NCBI RefSeq assembly: GCF_003206575.1
Contig: NZ_PZJO01000012.1
Span: 1 to 37,860 of the forward strand
DNA: 37,860 nt
Direction: 5' to 3'
Source: Salinicola endophyticus
GTDB lineage: Bacteria > Pseudomonadota > Gammaproteobacteria > Pseudomonadales > Halomonadaceae
Part shown: positions 22,883 to 32,459 of the stretch, piece after piece
How the letters are laid out: each line of letters begins with the position of its first letter
Numbering within the stretch: position 1 is the first letter of the stretch
Translations under genes and position numbers: made by a program
Notes under the pieces: generated by a model
The model's database searches: none
What the model was told of the DNA's origin: nothing
Seen by the model: the letters and a program-made list of their open reading frames with translations, nothing else

Positions 22883-23296
22883 ATGTTGCAACCCAAGCGT
22901 ACAAAGTTCCGCAAGGTGCAGAAAGGTCGTAACCGTGGCCTGGCGCATCGCGGCAGCAAGGTGAGCTTTGGAGACTTCGGTCTCAAGGCCACCGATCGCG
23001 GTCGTATCACCGCACGTCAGATCGAAGCTGGTCGTCGTGCCATCACCCGTCACGTCAAGCGTGGTGGCAAGATCTGGATCCGCGTATTCCCGGACAAGCC
23101 GATTACCAACAAGCCCCTCGAGGTTCGTATGGGTAAAGGTAAGGGTTCCGTCGAGTACTGGGTGGCCCAGATCCAGCCGGGCAAGGTGCTCTACGAAATC
23201 GAAGGCGTCTCCGAGGAGCTGGCGCGTGAAGCGTTCTCCCTGGCGGCCCAGAAGATGCCCATCTCCACCACCTTTGTGAAACGGACGGTGATGTGA
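22883..23296 (+). CDS. rplP: 50S ribosomal protein L16
   Basis: L16 (137 aa) helps place A-site tRNA on the 50S subunit. It begins [17 protein letters not shown] and has the conserved [24 protein letters not shown] precedes the start. Its stop shares one base with the rpmC start (TGATG). Confidence 0.97.
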   Translation: MLQPKRTKFRKVQKGRNRGLAHRGSKVSFGDFGLKATDRGRITARQIEAGRRAITRHVKRGGKIWIRVFPDKPITNKPLEVRMGKGKGSVEYWVAQIQPGKVLYEIEGVSEELAREAFSLAAQKMPISTTFVKRTVM

Positions 23297-23490
23297 TGAA
23301 AGCCAACGAAATGCGTGAAAAATCAGTCGATGCGCTGCAGGAGCAGCTCTTCGAACTGCTCAAGGAGCAGTTCAACCTGCGCATGCAGAAGGCCACCGGC
23401 CAGCTGAGCCAGACGCACCTGCTCAAGCAGGTTCGTCGCGACATCGCTCGCGTCAAGACTGTGCTCAACCAGAAGGCAGGTGACCAATAA
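23296..23490 (+). CDS. rpmC: 50S ribosomal protein L29
   Basis: L29 (64 aa) is a two-helix coiled-coil protein at the exit-tunnel rim beside L23. ATG 23296 is preferred over the adjacent in-frame GTG 23293, because it makes a TGATG stop/start overlap with rplP and gives [10 protein letters not shown]. It overlaps rpsQ by one base (TAATG). Confidence 0.94.
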   Translation: MKANEMREKSVDALQEQLFELLKEQFNLRMQKATGQLSQTHLLKQVRRDIARVKTVLNQKAGDQ

Positions 23491-23750
23491 TGGCTGAAGC
23501 GAATAAAGCTCGGACGCTCACCGGCAAGGTCGTGAGCGACAAGATGGAAAAATCGATTGTCGTATTGATCGAGCGCCGCGAGCGTCATCCGATCTACGGC
23601 AAGTACATGAAGCGCTCCACCAAGCTGCACGCCCATGACGAGGCGAATCAGGCACGGACTGGCGACACGGTTTCCATTCAGGAATGCCGTCCGCTGTCCA
23701 AGAAGAAAGCCTGGACGTTGGTCGAGGTGGTCGAGCAGGCCAAGGGCTGA
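23490..23750 (+). CDS. rpsQ: 30S ribosomal protein S17
   Basis: S17 (86 aa) is an OB-fold primary binder of the 16S rRNA 5' domain. Typical motifs are [14 protein letters not shown] and [15 protein letters not shown]. It is the last gene of the S10 block and is translationally coupled to rpmC. Confidence 0.96.
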   Translation: MAEANKARTLTGKVVSDKMEKSIVVLIERRERHPIYGKYMKRSTKLHAHDEANQARTGDTVSIQECRPLSKKKAWTLVEVVEQAKG

Positions 23751-23787
23751 GCCCGACAGCGCCTTCTGAACCAGTGCAGTCAGATTA

Positions 23788-23802
23788 GGTTTGGAGAAAA
23801 CC
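23788..23802 (+). promoter_or_regulatory. rplN ribosome-binding site in a hairpin loop
   Basis: GGTTT (23788-23792) and AAACC (23798-23802) can pair, exposing GGAGA (23793-23797), the Shine-Dalgarno of rplN, in the loop. It ends one base before the ATG. The 53-nt gap shows no convincing spc promoter. Confidence 0.45.
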
Positions 23803-23803
23803 A

Positions 23804-24175
23804 ATGATTCAGACTCAGACAATGCTGGATGTTGCCGACAACAGCGGCGCGCGCCGGGTGCAGTGCATCAAGGTGCTTGGCGGTTCCCACCGCCGTTACG
23901 CTCGCGTGGGTGATGTCATCAAAGTGACGGTCAAGGAAGCGATTCCGCGGGGCAAGGTCAAGAAAGGCCAGGTCCTCAAGGCCGTCGTGGTGCGTACGCG
24001 CAGCGGTGTTCGTCGTAACGACGGCTCGCTGATTCGCTTCGATGGAAATGCGGCGGTTCTGTTGAACAACACCAACGAACAGCCGATCGGTACCCGTATC
24101 TTCGGGCCGGTTACTCGTGAACTTCGTAACGAGAAGTTCATGAAGATCATTTCCTTGGCGCCCGAAGTGCTGTAA
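23804..24175 (+). CDS. rplN: 50S ribosomal protein L14
   Basis: L14 (123 aa) lies at the subunit interface, forms bridges with 16S rRNA and is the target of the silencing factor RsfS. It starts [18 protein letters not shown] and ends SLAPEVL. First gene of the spc block; no separate promoter was recognised, so S10 readthrough probably drives it. Confidence 0.97.
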   Translation: MIQTQTMLDVADNSGARRVQCIKVLGGSHRRYARVGDVIKVTVKEAIPRGKVKKGQVLKAVVVRTRSGVRRNDGSLIRFDGNAAVLLNNTNEQPIGTRIFGPVTRELRNEKFMKIISLAPEVL

Positions 24176-24189
24176 GGAGCGAGGCGGAT

Positions 24190-24507
24190 ATGCACAAGAT
24201 CAAACGTGACGACGAAGTCATCGTCATCGCCGGCAAGGACAAGGGCAAGCGTGGCACGATCAAGCGCGTCCTCGAGAACGACCGTTATGTCGTTTCGGGC
24301 GTCAACATGATCAAGCGCCACACCAAGCCCAATCCGATGGCTGGCAACCCGGGGGGTATCGTCGAGCGTGAGGCTCCGATCCATGCGTCCAACGTGGCCA
24401 TCTTCAACGCGGAGACCGGCAAGGCGGATCGCGTCGGCTTCCAAGTGCAGGAAGACGGTACCAAGGTACGTATCTACAAGTCGACGCAGAAGCAGATCGA
24501 CGCCTAA
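24190..24507 (+). CDS. rplX: 50S ribosomal protein L24
   Basis: L24 (105 aa) initiates 50S assembly by binding the 5' end of 23S rRNA. It has a KOW motif near residues 7-30 ([16 protein letters not shown]). AAGGAGCG precedes it within the 14-nt gap. In E. coli, S8 binds the mRNA around this junction; I could not recognise a clear S8-type helix here. Confidence 0.96.
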   Translation: MHKIKRDDEVIVIAGKDKGKRGTIKRVLENDRYVVSGVNMIKRHTKPNPMAGNPGGIVEREAPIHASNVAIFNAETGKADRVGFQVQEDGTKVRIYKSTQKQIDA

Positions 24508-24525
24508 CGCGAGTCGGGTAGCAAA

Positions 24526-25065
24526 ATGGCGAACTTGAAAGAACGTTATCAAAGCGAGGTCATGGCTAAACTGCAGGAGCAGTTCAGCTATGCCAACGTG
24601 ATGCAGGTGCCCCGGATCACCAAAGTGACCCTCAACATGGGCATCGGCGAAGCGACCAGCGATAAAAAGCTGATCGAAAACGCCATCGGCGACCTGGAGA
24701 AGCTCTCCGGTCAGAAGCCGATGGTGACCAAAGCGCGCAAGTCCATCGCTGGCTTCAAGGTCCGCGAAGGCTGGCCGATCGGCGTCAAGGTGACCCTGCG
24801 CCGCGAGCGGATGTGGGACTTCCTGGATCGCCTGGTCAACATCGCGATCCCCCGCGTGCGTGACTTCCGTGGTCTGAACCCGAAGTCTTTCGACGGCCGC
24901 GGCAACTACTCGATGGGCGTCCGTGAGCAGATCATCTTCCCGGAGATCGAATATGATAAGATCGACCGGATCCGTGGTCTGGACGTAACCATCACGACCA
25001 GCGCCAACACCGACGAAGAAGGTCGTGCGCTGCTCAGCGCGCTGAACTTCCCGTTCAAGCAATAA
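24526..25065 (+). CDS. rplE: 50S ribosomal protein L5
   Basis: L5 (179 aa) binds 5S rRNA with L18 and contacts P-site tRNA and S13 across the subunit interface. Conserved parts are [23 protein letters not shown] and the C-terminal [10 protein letters not shown] Shine-Dalgarno is not obvious (GGGTAGC), which suggests coupling to rplX 18 nt upstream. Confidence 0.97.
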   Translation: MANLKERYQSEVMAKLQEQFSYANVMQVPRITKVTLNMGIGEATSDKKLIENAIGDLEKLSGQKPMVTKARKSIAGFKVREGWPIGVKVTLRRERMWDFLDRLVNIAIPRVRDFRGLNPKSFDGRGNYSMGVREQIIFPEIEYDKIDRIRGLDVTITTSANTDEEGRALLSALNFPFKQ

Positions 25066-25075
25066 GGGTGGATTC

Positions 25076-25381
25076 ATGGCAAAGAAAAGCATGATTGAGC
25101 GTGAGCTCAAGCGCGCGAAGCTGGTCGACAAATACGCCGCCAAGCGTGCCGCGCTCAAGAGCGTGATCTACGACGTCAACGCTTCTGACGAAGAGCGCTT
25201 CGACGCTCAGCTGAAGCTGCAGCAACTGCCGCGCGACTCCAGCAAGGTTCGTGCCCGCAACCGCTGCCGCATTACCGGTCGTCCGCACGGTTACTACAAC
25301 AAGTTCGGTCTGGCCCGTAACAAGCTGCGCGAAGCTGCCATGCGTGGCGATGTCCCTGGACTGAAGAAGTCCAGCTGGTAA
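25076..25381 (+). CDS. rpsN: 30S ribosomal protein S14 (zinc-free type)
   Basis: S14 (101 aa) is a 30S head protein. It is the long form without the CxxC-CxxC zinc ribbon; only Cys63 (in [12 protein letters not shown]) is present. It ends VPGLKKSSW. The start follows GGGTGG, 10 nt after rplE. Confidence 0.96.
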   Translation: MAKKSMIERELKRAKLVDKYAAKRAALKSVIYDVNASDEERFDAQLKLQQLPRDSSKVRARNRCRITGRPHGYYNKFGLARNKLREAAMRGDVPGLKKSSW

Positions 25382-25413
25382 GCCACGTCGAGGAATTCAG
25401 GAGCGCAATGTAA

Positions 25414-25806
25414 ATGAGCATGCAAGATACTCTGGCGGATATGTGTACCCGTATCCGCAATGCGCAGATGGCCACCAAGGAGACGGTCACCATGCCGTCT
25501 TCCAAGCTCAAGACGGAAGTGGCCCGCGTACTCAAGCAGGAAGGCTACATTACCGACTTCGCGGTCTCCGAAGGCGCCAAGCCCGAGCTGACCGTGACCC
25601 TCAAGTACTTCGAGGGCAAGCCGGTCATCGAGCACCTCCAGCGTGTGTCCAAGCCGTCACTGCGGATCTACAAGGGCAAGAGTGCCATGCCCAAGGTCGC
25701 AGACGGTCTGGGTATCGCGATCGTCACCACCTCTCAGGGTGTCATGACCGATCGCGCCGCACGCCAGGCGGGTGTCGGTGGTGAAGTCATCTGCACCGTA
25801 TTCTAG
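25414..25806 (+). CDS. rpsH: 30S ribosomal protein S8
   Basis: S8 (130 aa) binds the central domain of 16S rRNA and is the translational repressor of the spc operon in E. coli. It starts [16 protein letters not shown] and ends [19 protein letters not shown] occurs upstream at a longish spacing. Confidence 0.97.
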   Translation: MSMQDTLADMCTRIRNAQMATKETVTMPSSKLKTEVARVLKQEGYITDFAVSEGAKPELTVTLKYFEGKPVIEHLQRVSKPSLRIYKGKSAMPKVADGLGIAIVTTSQGVMTDRAARQAGVGGEVICTVF

Positions 25807-25815
25807 GAGTGAGAA

Positions 25816-26346
25816 ATGTCTCGCGTAGCCAAGTATCCGGTTAAACTGCCCAGCGGCGTCGAGGTCAAGTTCGACGGCGACCAGCTGTCCGTCAAGGGCG
25901 GCCAGGGCACGCTAGAACTGACCGTCCATCCCGACGTGAAGGTCGCCGAGGAAGACGGTCAACTGACCTTTGTTCCCAGTGAGCAGGCCAAGAGCTGGGC
26001 CATGGTCGGCACGACTCGTGCCCTGGTCCAGAACATGGTCACCGGCGCCTCCGAGGGTTTCACTCGGTCGCTGGAAATCAATGGCGTCGGCTATCGTGCC
26101 CAGGCAAATGGCCAGACGCTGAATCTGACACTCGGTTTCTCCCACCCGATCGACTACACGCTGCCTGAAGGTGTCACGGCCGAAACGCCGAAGAACACCA
26201 TCATCGTGCTGAAAAGCGCGGACAAGCAGAAGCTCGGCCAGGTGGCTGCGGAAATTCGCGCCTTCCGTCCGCCGGAGCCCTACAAGGGCAAAGGTATTCG
26301 GTACGGCGACGAACAAGTCCGCCGCAAAGAAGCCAAGAAGAAGTAA
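25816..26346 (+). CDS. rplF: 50S ribosomal protein L6
   Basis: L6 (176 aa) has two similar folds and lies near the sarcin-ricin loop, where elongation factors bind. The C-terminal signature [15 protein letters not shown] is intact. TAGGAG is placed six bases from the ATG, in a 9-nt gap after rpsH. Confidence 0.97.
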   Translation: MSRVAKYPVKLPSGVEVKFDGDQLSVKGGQGTLELTVHPDVKVAEEDGQLTFVPSEQAKSWAMVGTTRALVQNMVTGASEGFTRSLEINGVGYRAQANGQTLNLTLGFSHPIDYTLPEGVTAETPKNTIIVLKSADKQKLGQVAAEIRAFRPPEPYKGKGIRYGDEQVRRKEAKKK

Positions 26347-26355
26347 GGCAGGGTT

Positions 26356-26706
26356 ATGAACGCGAAGAAAGAATCTCGTCTCCGTCGTGCCCGCCGCGCG
26401 CGCGCCAAGATCCGCGATCTGGGTGTGAACCGTCTGTGCGTCAACCGCACCCCGCGTCACATCTATGCGCAGATTATCTCGCCGGACGGCGGCAAAGTGC
26501 TGGCCAGCGCGTCCACGCTCGACAAGAGCCTGCGCGAAGGTTCGACCGGTAACGCCGATGCGGCTGCCAAAGTGGGTGCTCTCATCGCTGAGCGCGCCAA
26601 GGATGCCGGCATCTCTCAGGTTGCCTTCGATCGCGCTGGTTTCAAATACCACGGGCGTGTCAAGGCGTTGGCGGATGCCGCACGCGAAGGCGGTCTGCAA
26701 TTCTAA
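26356..26706 (+). CDS. rplR: 50S ribosomal protein L18
   Basis: L18 (116 aa) brings 5S rRNA into the 50S subunit together with L5. The basic N-terminus ([16 protein letters not shown]) binds RNA, and the ending [20 protein letters not shown] is typical. It lies 9 nt after rplF, in the same transcript. Confidence 0.97.
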   Translation: MNAKKESRLRRARRARAKIRDLGVNRLCVNRTPRHIYAQIISPDGGKVLASASTLDKSLREGSTGNADAAAKVGALIAERAKDAGISQVAFDRAGFKYHGRVKALADAAREGGLQF

Positions 26707-26717
26707 AGGGTTTTACG

Positions 26718-27218
26718 ATGGCGAATAACGAACAGAAGGGCGGTGATCTGCAAGAGAAGTTGGTGCAGGTCAACCGCGTCGCCAAGGTGGTCAAAGGTGG
26801 TCGTATCTTCGGCTTCACCGCGCTGACCGTCGTTGGCGATGGCAACGGCCGGGTCGGTTTCGGTCGTGGCAAGGCGCGTGAAGTGCCGGTCGCGATCCAG
26901 AAAGCCATGGACCAGGCGCGTCGCAACATGGTCAAGGTCAGCCTCAGCGGCAGCACGCTGCAGTACCCGGTTCGCGCCCGTCACGGCGCGTCCAAGGTCT
27001 TCATGCAGCCGGCTTCCGAAGGTACCGGCATCATCGCTGGCGGCGCCATGCGCTCCGTCCTCGAGCTGGCTGGTGTCCATGACGTTCTGGCCAAGTGCTA
27101 TGGCTCCACCAACCCGGTGAACGTCGTGCGTGCCACCATCAAGGGGCTCGCATCCATGCAGTCTCCGGAAGACATCGCCGCCAAGCGTGGCCTGTCTGTC
27201 GAAGAACTGGCGGGGTAA
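26718..27218 (+). CDS. rpsE: 30S ribosomal protein S5
   Basis: S5 (166 aa) sits at the mRNA entrance and, with S4, affects accuracy. The double-stranded RNA-binding-like N-domain has [20 protein letters not shown], the loop where spectinomycin resistance changes occur in other species; no deletion is visible. The C-domain carries [16 protein letters not shown]. Confidence 0.97.
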   Translation: MANNEQKGGDLQEKLVQVNRVAKVVKGGRIFGFTALTVVGDGNGRVGFGRGKAREVPVAIQKAMDQARRNMVKVSLSGSTLQYPVRARHGASKVFMQPASEGTGIIAGGAMRSVLELAGVHDVLAKCYGSTNPVNVVRATIKGLASMQSPEDIAAKRGLSVEELAG

Positions 27219-27224
27219 GCAACC

Positions 27225-27407
27225 ATGGCAGAGACGATCAAAATCACTCAGACCCGCAGCACTATCGGTGTCCTGCAGAAGCACAAGTCGACGATGAAGG
27301 GCCTCGGCCTGCGTCGCATTGGGCACTCGGTCGAGCTGGAAGACACCCCCGCCGTTCGCGGCATGATCAACAAGGTTCGTTACCTTGTTCGAATCGAGGG
27401 AGAGTAA
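27225..27407 (+). CDS. rpmD: 50S ribosomal protein L30
   Basis: L30 (60 aa) is a small 50S protein with the motif [20 protein letters not shown]. It is flanked by gaps of 6 and 3 nt, so translation must be coupled to rpsE. Confidence 0.96.
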   Translation: MAETIKITQTRSTIGVLQKHKSTMKGLGLRRIGHSVELEDTPAVRGMINKVRYLVRIEGE

Positions 27408-27410
27408 TCC

Positions 27411-27845
27411 ATGAAACTCAACAGCTTAAGCCCGGCTCCGGGTTCCAAGCACGCTGAGAAGCGCGTCGGGCGCGGCATCGGCTCCGGTCTGGGCAAGACC
27501 GGTGGCCGTGGCCACAAAGGTCTGAAGTCGCGTTCCGGCGGCTCGGTCAAGCCCGGTTTCGAAGGCGGTCAGATGCCGCTGCAGCGACGTCTGCCGAAGT
27601 TCGGCTTCACCTCGGCCAAGTCGCTGGTGTCCGAAGAAGTTCGCCTCGGCGAACTGGCCAAGGTCGAAGGCGACGTCGCCGATCTCGCCAGCCTGAAGAA
27701 GGCCAACGTGCTCAAGAACGCAACCGAGCACGCCAAGGTCATCCTCTCCGGCGAGCTGACCAAGGCGATTACCGTGCGTGGCCTCAAGGTCACCAAAGGT
27801 GCACGCGCTGCGATCGAAGCGGCCGGTGGCAAGGTAGAGGACTAA
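27411..27845 (+). CDS. rplO: 50S ribosomal protein L15
   Basis: L15 (144 aa) is a late assembly protein with a Gly/Arg/Lys-rich N-terminal half ([18 protein letters not shown]) threading through 23S rRNA, and a compact C-terminal domain. GGGAGAG precedes it. Its stop directly abuts the secY ATG. Confidence 0.97.
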   Translation: MKLNSLSPAPGSKHAEKRVGRGIGSGLGKTGGRGHKGLKSRSGGSVKPGFEGGQMPLQRRLPKFGFTSAKSLVSEEVRLGELAKVEGDVADLASLKKANVLKNATEHAKVILSGELTKAITVRGLKVTKGARAAIEAAGGKVED

Positions 27846-29180
27846 ATGGCTAAGTCAGGAAACGTGCCGGCGAACATGGGTAGTGGCCTCAGCGAGCTGT
27901 GGGCGCGCCTGCGTTTCGTCTTCATCGCGATCGTGGTGTACCGCATCGGTGCCCACATTCCCGTACCCGGCATCGATCCTGACCAGCTGGCTGCCCTGTT
28001 TCGGGAGAACCAGGGCACCATCCTCGGCATGTTCAACATGTTCTCGGGTGGTGCGCTGCAGCGCATGAGTATCTTCGCGCTGGGGATCATGCCGTACATC
28101 TCCGCGTCGATCATCATGCAGCTTCTGACCGCGGTATCGCCTCAGCTCGAAGCGCTGAAGAAGGAAGGCGAAGCCGGGCGCCGGAAGATCAACCAGTACA
28201 CCCGCTACGGCACGGTGCTACTGGCGTTGATCCAGGCGAGCGGCATGTCAGTTGGTCTGGTCAGTCAGGGCGTCGCCTACACCGGCGGCATCAGTTTCTA
28301 CTTCACCGCCGTCGTCACCTTCGTGGCCGGGGCCGTGTTCCTGATGTGGCTGGGCGAGCAGATCACCGAGAAGGGGATCGGCAACGGTATCTCGCTGATC
28401 ATTTTCTCCGGGATCGTGGCCGGACTGCCCAGTGCGATCGGTCAGTCGTTCGAGCTGGCGCGCAACGATGGCGCCTGGAACGTGCTGCCGCTGCTCGCGC
28501 TGTCACTGCTGGCCGTCGCGACCGTGGCCTTCGTGGTGTTCATCGAGCGCGGCCAGCGCCGCATCACGGTGAACTATCCGCGGCGCCAGGTCGGCAACAA
28601 GATGTATGCCGGTCAGAGCAGCTATCTGCCGCTGAAGGTCAACATGGCGGGCGTGATTCCGCCGATCTTCGCGTCCAGCATTCTGCTGTTCCCGGGCTCC
28701 ATCGGTCAGTGGCTGGGTCAGAGCGACGGCTTCGAGTGGCTGCAGGTCGCCTCGCAGCAGCTCTCCCCAGGGGCACCCCTGTACATCATCCTGTTTGCGG
28801 CGGCAGTGCTGTTCTTCTGCTTCTTCTATACGGCGTTGGTGTTCAACCCCAAGGATGTCGCCGACAACCTCAAGAAGTCGGGCGCTTTCCTGCCGGGGAT
28901 CCGTCCGGGTGAGCAGACCGCGCGCTACGTCGACAAGGTGATGACACGGCTGACCCTGTTCGGGGCGCTCTACATCACGCTGGTGTCGCTGATGCCGCAG
29001 TTCCTGGTGGTGGCCTGGCAGGTGCCGTTCTACTTCGGCGGTACGTCGTTGCTGATCGTGGTCGTGGTGATCATGGACTTCATGGCCCAGGTTCAATCGC
29101 ACCTGATGTCTCACCAGTACGAGTCGGTGATGAAGAAATCGAACCTGAAGGGCTACGGTAGCGGCGGCGTGATGCGCTGA
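27846..29180 (+). CDS. secY: Preprotein translocase subunit SecY
   Basis: SecY (444 aa) is the protein-conducting channel of the inner membrane. About ten hydrophobic segments are visible, from [20 protein letters not shown] (TM1, about 22-41) to the C-terminal pair ending near [20 protein letters not shown]. The large cytoplasmic loop [20 protein letters not shown] is the ribosome/SecA contact region. The zero-base gap to rplO implies coupled translation. SecE is encoded at 1965; SecG is not in the window. Confidence 0.97.
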   Translation: MAKSGNVPANMGSGLSELWARLRFVFIAIVVYRIGAHIPVPGIDPDQLAALFRENQGTILGMFNMFSGGALQRMSIFALGIMPYISASIIMQLLTAVSPQLEALKKEGEAGRRKINQYTRYGTVLLALIQASGMSVGLVSQGVAYTGGISFYFTAVVTFVAGAVFLMWLGEQITEKGIGNGISLIIFSGIVAGLPSAIGQSFELARNDGAWNVLPLLALSLLAVATVAFVVFIERGQRRITVNYPRRQVGNKMYAGQSSYLPLKVNMAGVIPPIFASSILLFPGSIGQWLGQSDGFEWLQVASQQLSPGAPLYIILFAAAVLFFCFFYTALVFNPKDVADNLKKSGAFLPGIRPGEQTARYVDKVMTRLTLFGALYITLVSLMPQFLVVAWQVPFYFGGTSLLIVVVVIMDFMAQVQSHLMSHQYESVMKKSNLKGYGSGGVMR

Positions 29181-29210
29181 GCCTCCGCGAGAGAGCATTT
29201 GGAGAGAACG

Positions 29211-29324
29211 ATGAAAGTTCGAGCTTCTGTAAAGAAAATGTGCCGTAACTGCAAGATCATTCGGCGCAACGGCGCGGTCCGTGTCATCTGCACGGAACCG
29301 CGTCACAAGCAGCGCCAGGGTTGA
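29211..29324 (+). CDS. rpmJ: 50S ribosomal protein L36 (zinc-ribbon type)
   Basis: A 37-residue protein, [20 protein letters not shown] followed by [17 protein letters not shown]. Cys11, Cys14, Cys27 and His32 form the zinc site of the C+ paralogue. TTGGAGAG lies upstream. It joins rRNA helices in the 50S subunit. Loss of this C+ form and use of a C- paralogue is the usual zinc-starvation response; any C- copy would be elsewhere. Confidence 0.96.
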   Translation: MKVRASVKKMCRNCKIIRRNGAVRVICTEPRHKQRQG

Positions 29325-29350
29325 TCCCCTAGCTGCAACGAAAGCGGGCC

Positions 29351-29393
29351 ATGGCATGCCCCTTGCCTCAAGAGAGGTAAAGGGGTATGCTAT
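29351..29393 (+). promoter_or_regulatory. Alpha-block promoter embedded in a long hairpin
   Basis: A 19-bp stem (29351-29369 with 29374-29393, one bulge, three wobbles) around loop AAGA lies between rpmJ and rpsM. Within it TTGCCT (29363-29368), a 17-bp spacer and TATGCT (29386-29391) form a candidate promoter followed by ATTGCGCCC. This is where E. coli has the S4-controlled alpha leader. Whether the rest of the gap (to 29448) forms an S4-binding pseudoknot cannot be judged by eye. Confidence 0.5.
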
Positions 29394-29448
29394 TGCGCCC
29401 TTTGTGGACGACTAAACGAGCAAGCCGCTCAACATTCGGAGTAAGCTG

Positions 29449-29805
29449 ATGGCCCGTATTGCAGGCGTCAATATCCCGGACAACAAGCATGCGGCGATCT
29501 CGCTGACCTACATCTTCGGGATTGGCCGCACTCGCGCACAGGCGATCTGTGCCGCGGCCGGTATTGCACCGACGACCAAGATTCAGGAACTGTCTGGCGA
29601 AGAGCTCGACATCCTGCGTACCGAAGTCGGTAAGTACACCGTAGAAGGCGACCTTCGCCGTGACGTGACGCTGAACATCAAGCGTCTCATGGATCTGGGT
29701 TGCTATCGTGGTCTGCGCCATCGTCGTGGTCTTCCGCTGCGTGGTCAGCGTACCAAGACCAATGCGCGTACCCGTAAGGGACCGCGTAAACCGATTCGTA
29801 AATAA
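29449..29805 (+). CDS. rpsM: 30S ribosomal protein S13
   Basis: S13 (118 aa) is in the 30S head and contacts P-site tRNA and, through bridges, L5. It starts [15 protein letters not shown] and ends in the basic tail [18 protein letters not shown] lies upstream. It is the first gene of the alpha block. Confidence 0.97.
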   Translation: MARIAGVNIPDNKHAAISLTYIFGIGRTRAQAICAAAGIAPTTKIQELSGEELDILRTEVGKYTVEGDLRRDVTLNIKRLMDLGCYRGLRHRRGLPLRGQRTKTNARTRKGPRKPIRK

Positions 29806-29823
29806 TTAACGTTTCGACGTTAA
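29806..29823 (+). other. UUCG tetraloop hairpin after rpsM
   Basis: TTAACGT (29806-29812), TTCG, ACGTTAA (29817-29823): a perfect 7-bp stem with a UUCG loop starting at the base after the rpsM stop. No T-run follows. It may stabilise the mRNA between rpsM and rpsK. Confidence 0.6.
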
Positions 29824-29841
29824 CTATCAGGAAACATCAAC

Positions 29842-30228
29842 ATGGCTAACCCGCGTAGTAACCGTAAAAAGGTTAAAAAGCAGGTCGTGGACGCCGTCGC
29901 GCACATCCACGCCTCTTTTAACAATACGATCGTGACGATCACAGACCGCCAGGGCAACGCTCTCTCTTGGGCGACTGCCGGTGGTTCGGGTTTTCGTGGT
30001 TCTCGCAAGAGCACCCCGTTCGCAGCTCAAGTAGCGAGTGAACGTGCAGCGACCGCTGCAGCCGAGTATGGTGTGAAAAACGTCGACGTGCTGGTCAAGG
30101 GCCCCGGCCCGGGCCGTGAGTCTGCCGTGCGTGCACTCAACGCCGCCGGCTTCCGTGTGCAGAGCATTACTGACGCGACGCCTATCCCGCATAACGGGTG
30201 CCGTCCGCCGAAGAAACGCCGCGTTTAA
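29842..30228 (+). CDS. rpsK: 30S ribosomal protein S11
   Basis: S11 (128 aa) lines the platform of the 30S subunit near the E site. Motifs: [19 protein letters not shown] and the C-terminal [11 protein letters not shown]. The sequence CAGGAAAC before the ATG is a modest ribosome-binding site. Confidence 0.97.
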   Translation: MANPRSNRKKVKKQVVDAVAHIHASFNNTIVTITDRQGNALSWATAGGSGFRGSRKSTPFAAQVASERAATAAAEYGVKNVDVLVKGPGPGRESAVRALNAAGFRVQSITDATPIPHNGCRPPKKRRV

Positions 30229-30240
30229 GGAGAACGACTC

Positions 30241-30861
30241 ATGGCTCGTTATCTAGGACCCAAGTGCAAACTGTCTCGTCGTGAGGGTACCGACCTCTTC
30301 CTCAAGAGCGGTGTCACCCCCTTCGAGAAGAAGTGCAAATCCGAGCAGATCCCGGGTGTGCACGGCCAGCGCCGTCAGCGTCTTTCCGACTACGGCTTGC
30401 AGCTTCGCGAGAAGCAGAAAGTACGTCGTATCTACGGCGTGCTCGAAAACCAGTTCCGCAACTACTACAAAGAAGCCGCGCGCCTGAAAGGGGCAACCGG
30501 TGAAGTGTTGTTGCAGCTGCTGGAATCCCGGCTGGACAACGTGGTTTACCGCATGGGCTTCGGCTCCACGCGCAGTGAATCGCGTCAGCTGGTGAGCCAC
30601 AAGGCGATTGCGGTCAACGGCCGTACCGTCAACGTGGCTTCCTATCAGGTGCGTCCTGGCGACGTCGTGTCTGTGCGTGAGAAGGCCAAGAACCAGGCCC
30701 GTATCCAGCAGGCGCTGTCCATCGCCGCCAACCGTGGCGACGTTAACTGGATCGACGTCGACGCGAAGAAGATGGAAGGCACTTTCAAGGCTGTCCCGGA
30801 ACGCGGCGACCTGTCTGCCGACATCAACGAAAACCTGATCGTCGAGCTGTACTCCAAGTGA
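30241..30861 (+). CDS. rpsD: 30S ribosomal protein S4
   Basis: S4 (206 aa) initiates 30S body assembly and, with S5, surrounds the mRNA entry. In E. coli it represses the alpha operon. The N-domain begins [15 protein letters not shown]; the S4 RNA-binding domain (about 97-160) contains [25 protein letters not shown] lies seven bases upstream, and the gap to rpsK is 12 nt. Confidence 0.97.
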   Translation: MARYLGPKCKLSRREGTDLFLKSGVTPFEKKCKSEQIPGVHGQRRQRLSDYGLQLREKQKVRRIYGVLENQFRNYYKEAARLKGATGEVLLQLLESRLDNVVYRMGFGSTRSESRQLVSHKAIAVNGRTVNVASYQVRPGDVVSVREKAKNQARIQQALSIAANRGDVNWIDVDAKKMEGTFKAVPERGDLSADINENLIVELYSK

Positions 30862-30869
30862 GGCCTGAG

Positions 30870-30893
30870 TTCGGACCGCCACGGCGGTCCGAA
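30870..30893 (+). other. Perfect hairpin between rpsD and rpoA
   Basis: TTCGGACCGC (30870-30879), loop CACG, GCGGTCCGAA (30884-30893). It is ten perfect base pairs without a T-run, 9 nt after the rpsD stop. It may reduce or time expression of rpoA relative to the ribosomal genes. Confidence 0.6.
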
Positions 30894-30940
30894 CCGGCTG
30901 GAGTACCGATATTCGTTAGGCAGCCTGAGAAGGTGTTCAT

Positions 30941-31939
30941 ATGCAGCGTTCAGTGACAGAGTTTCTCCGTCCCCGCGACATCAAGGTCGAAGAAGTCAGT
31001 GCGAATCACGCCAAGATCGTGCTGGAACCCTTCGAGCGTGGTTTCGGCCATACCCTGGGGAATGCGCTGCGTCGCATCCTGCTCTCTTCGATGCCCGGCT
31101 GTGCCGTGGTCGAAGCGGAAATCGACGGCGTGCTGCATGAATACAGCGCCATCGAAGGTGTTCAGGAAGACGTCATCGAGATTCTTCTGAATCTCAAGGA
31201 CGTGGCCATCAAGATGCATGGTCGCGACGAGGCGCTCCTCACCCTGAACAAGCAGGGCCCGGGCATCATGACCGCAGGCGATATCGCCGTCGACCACGAC
31301 GTCGAGATCGTCAATCCGGATCATGTGATCGCGCACCTCAACGACGGCAGCGATCTCAAGATGCAGCTGAAAGTCGTGCGGGGCCGCGGTTACGAGCCCG
31401 CCGACGTGCGGCTCTCCGACGAGGACGAATCCCGTGCCATCGGTCGTCTGCAGCTGGATGCGACCTTCAGCCCGGTTCGTCGCGTGTCCTACGCGGTCGA
31501 AGCAGCGCGTGTCGAACAGCGCACCGACCTCGATAAGCTGGTCATCGATCTCGAAACTGACGGCACCTTGGACCCCGAAGAAGCGATTCGTCGTAGTGCG
31601 ACCATCCTTCAGGAACAGCTGGCCGCCTTCGTCGATCTCGAAGCTGACCGAGAGCAGGAAGTCGAAGAGGAAGAGGATCAGATCGATCCGATCCTGCTGC
31701 GCCCCGTGGACGATCTCGAACTCACGGTTCGTAGCGCCAACTGCTTGAAGGCCGAGAATATTTACTACATTGGCGATTTGATTCAGCGCACGGAAGTCGA
31801 GCTGCTCAAGACGCCGAACCTTGGCAAAAAGTCCTTGAACGAAATCAAGGACGTGTTGGCTTCGCGCGGTCTTTCTCTCGGGATGCGGCTGGAAAACTGG
31901 CCGCCGGCGAGTCTGAAGGACGACAAGGCTTCCGCCTGA
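30941..31939 (+). CDS. rpoA: DNA-directed RNA polymerase subunit alpha
   Basis: RpoA (332 aa; 329 in E. coli) dimerises through its N-terminal domain (about 1-235, with [20 protein letters not shown]) to start RNA polymerase assembly. After an acidic linker ([13 protein letters not shown]), the C-terminal domain binds UP elements and activators. [11 protein letters not shown] contains Arg264, matching E. coli Arg265, the key DNA-contact residue. AAGGTG is a moderate ribosome-binding site. Confidence 0.98.
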   Translation: MQRSVTEFLRPRDIKVEEVSANHAKIVLEPFERGFGHTLGNALRRILLSSMPGCAVVEAEIDGVLHEYSAIEGVQEDVIEILLNLKDVAIKMHGRDEALLTLNKQGPGIMTAGDIAVDHDVEIVNPDHVIAHLNDGSDLKMQLKVVRGRGYEPADVRLSDEDESRAIGRLQLDATFSPVRRVSYAVEAARVEQRTDLDKLVIDLETDGTLDPEEAIRRSATILQEQLAAFVDLEADREQEVEEEEDQIDPILLRPVDDLELTVRSANCLKAENIYYIGDLIQRTEVELLKTPNLGKKSLNEIKDVLASRGLSLGMRLENWPPASLKDDKASA

Positions 31940-32002
31940 GGCTTGCCCTCGGCGGTGCCGGAGTGCCGACTCGAATCACCAGTTTGGTAAGGAATAGCAA
32001 TC

Positions 32003-32389
32003 ATGCGTCATCGTAAGAGTGGTCGTCATCTGAATCGGACCAGCTCGCATCGGCACGCCATGTTCAAGAACATGTGCACCTCGCTGGTCGAGCATGAAGT
32101 GATCAAGACTACCCTGCCCAAGGCCAAGGAGCTGCGTCGTCATATCGAGCCGCTGATCACCCTGGCCAAGCAGGACAGCGTGGCGAATCGCCGTCTGGCA
32201 TTCAGCCGCACTCGCTCCAAGGAAGCCGTCGGCAAGCTCTTCAACGAGCTTGGCCCGCGTTACGCCAATCGCCCGGGCGGTTACGTCCGTGTGCTCAAGT
32301 GCGGTTTCCGCGCTGGCGACAACGCGCCGATGGCCTACGTCGAGCTGGTCGATCGTCCGGCCGTTCAGGAAGCTGCTGGCGACGAGTAA
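32003..32389 (+). CDS. rplQ: 50S ribosomal protein L17
   Basis: L17 (128 aa) lies near the exit-tunnel opening. It begins [20 protein letters not shown] and has the family block [20 protein letters not shown]. It is the last gene of the S10-spc-alpha run. AAGGAAT is upstream, and a strong terminator follows 28 nt after the stop. Confidence 0.97.
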   Translation: MRHRKSGRHLNRTSSHRHAMFKNMCTSLVEHEVIKTTLPKAKELRRHIEPLITLAKQDSVANRRLAFSRTRSKEAVGKLFNELGPRYANRPGGYVRVLKCGFRAGDNAPMAYVELVDRPAVQEAAGDE

Positions 32390-32417
32390 GTCGCCCGCGT
32401 TTCCGCCGAACGGCACC

Positions 32418-32459
32418 AAAGCCGGCTGTCCGAGTGATCGGGCAGCCGGCTTTCTTTTT
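32418..32459 (+). terminator. Terminator of the ribosomal superoperon
   Basis: A 14-bp stem (32418-32431 with 32440-32453, one G-T wobble), an 8-nt loop, then TTTC and five T. It ends transcription after rplQ. Confidence 0.92.
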
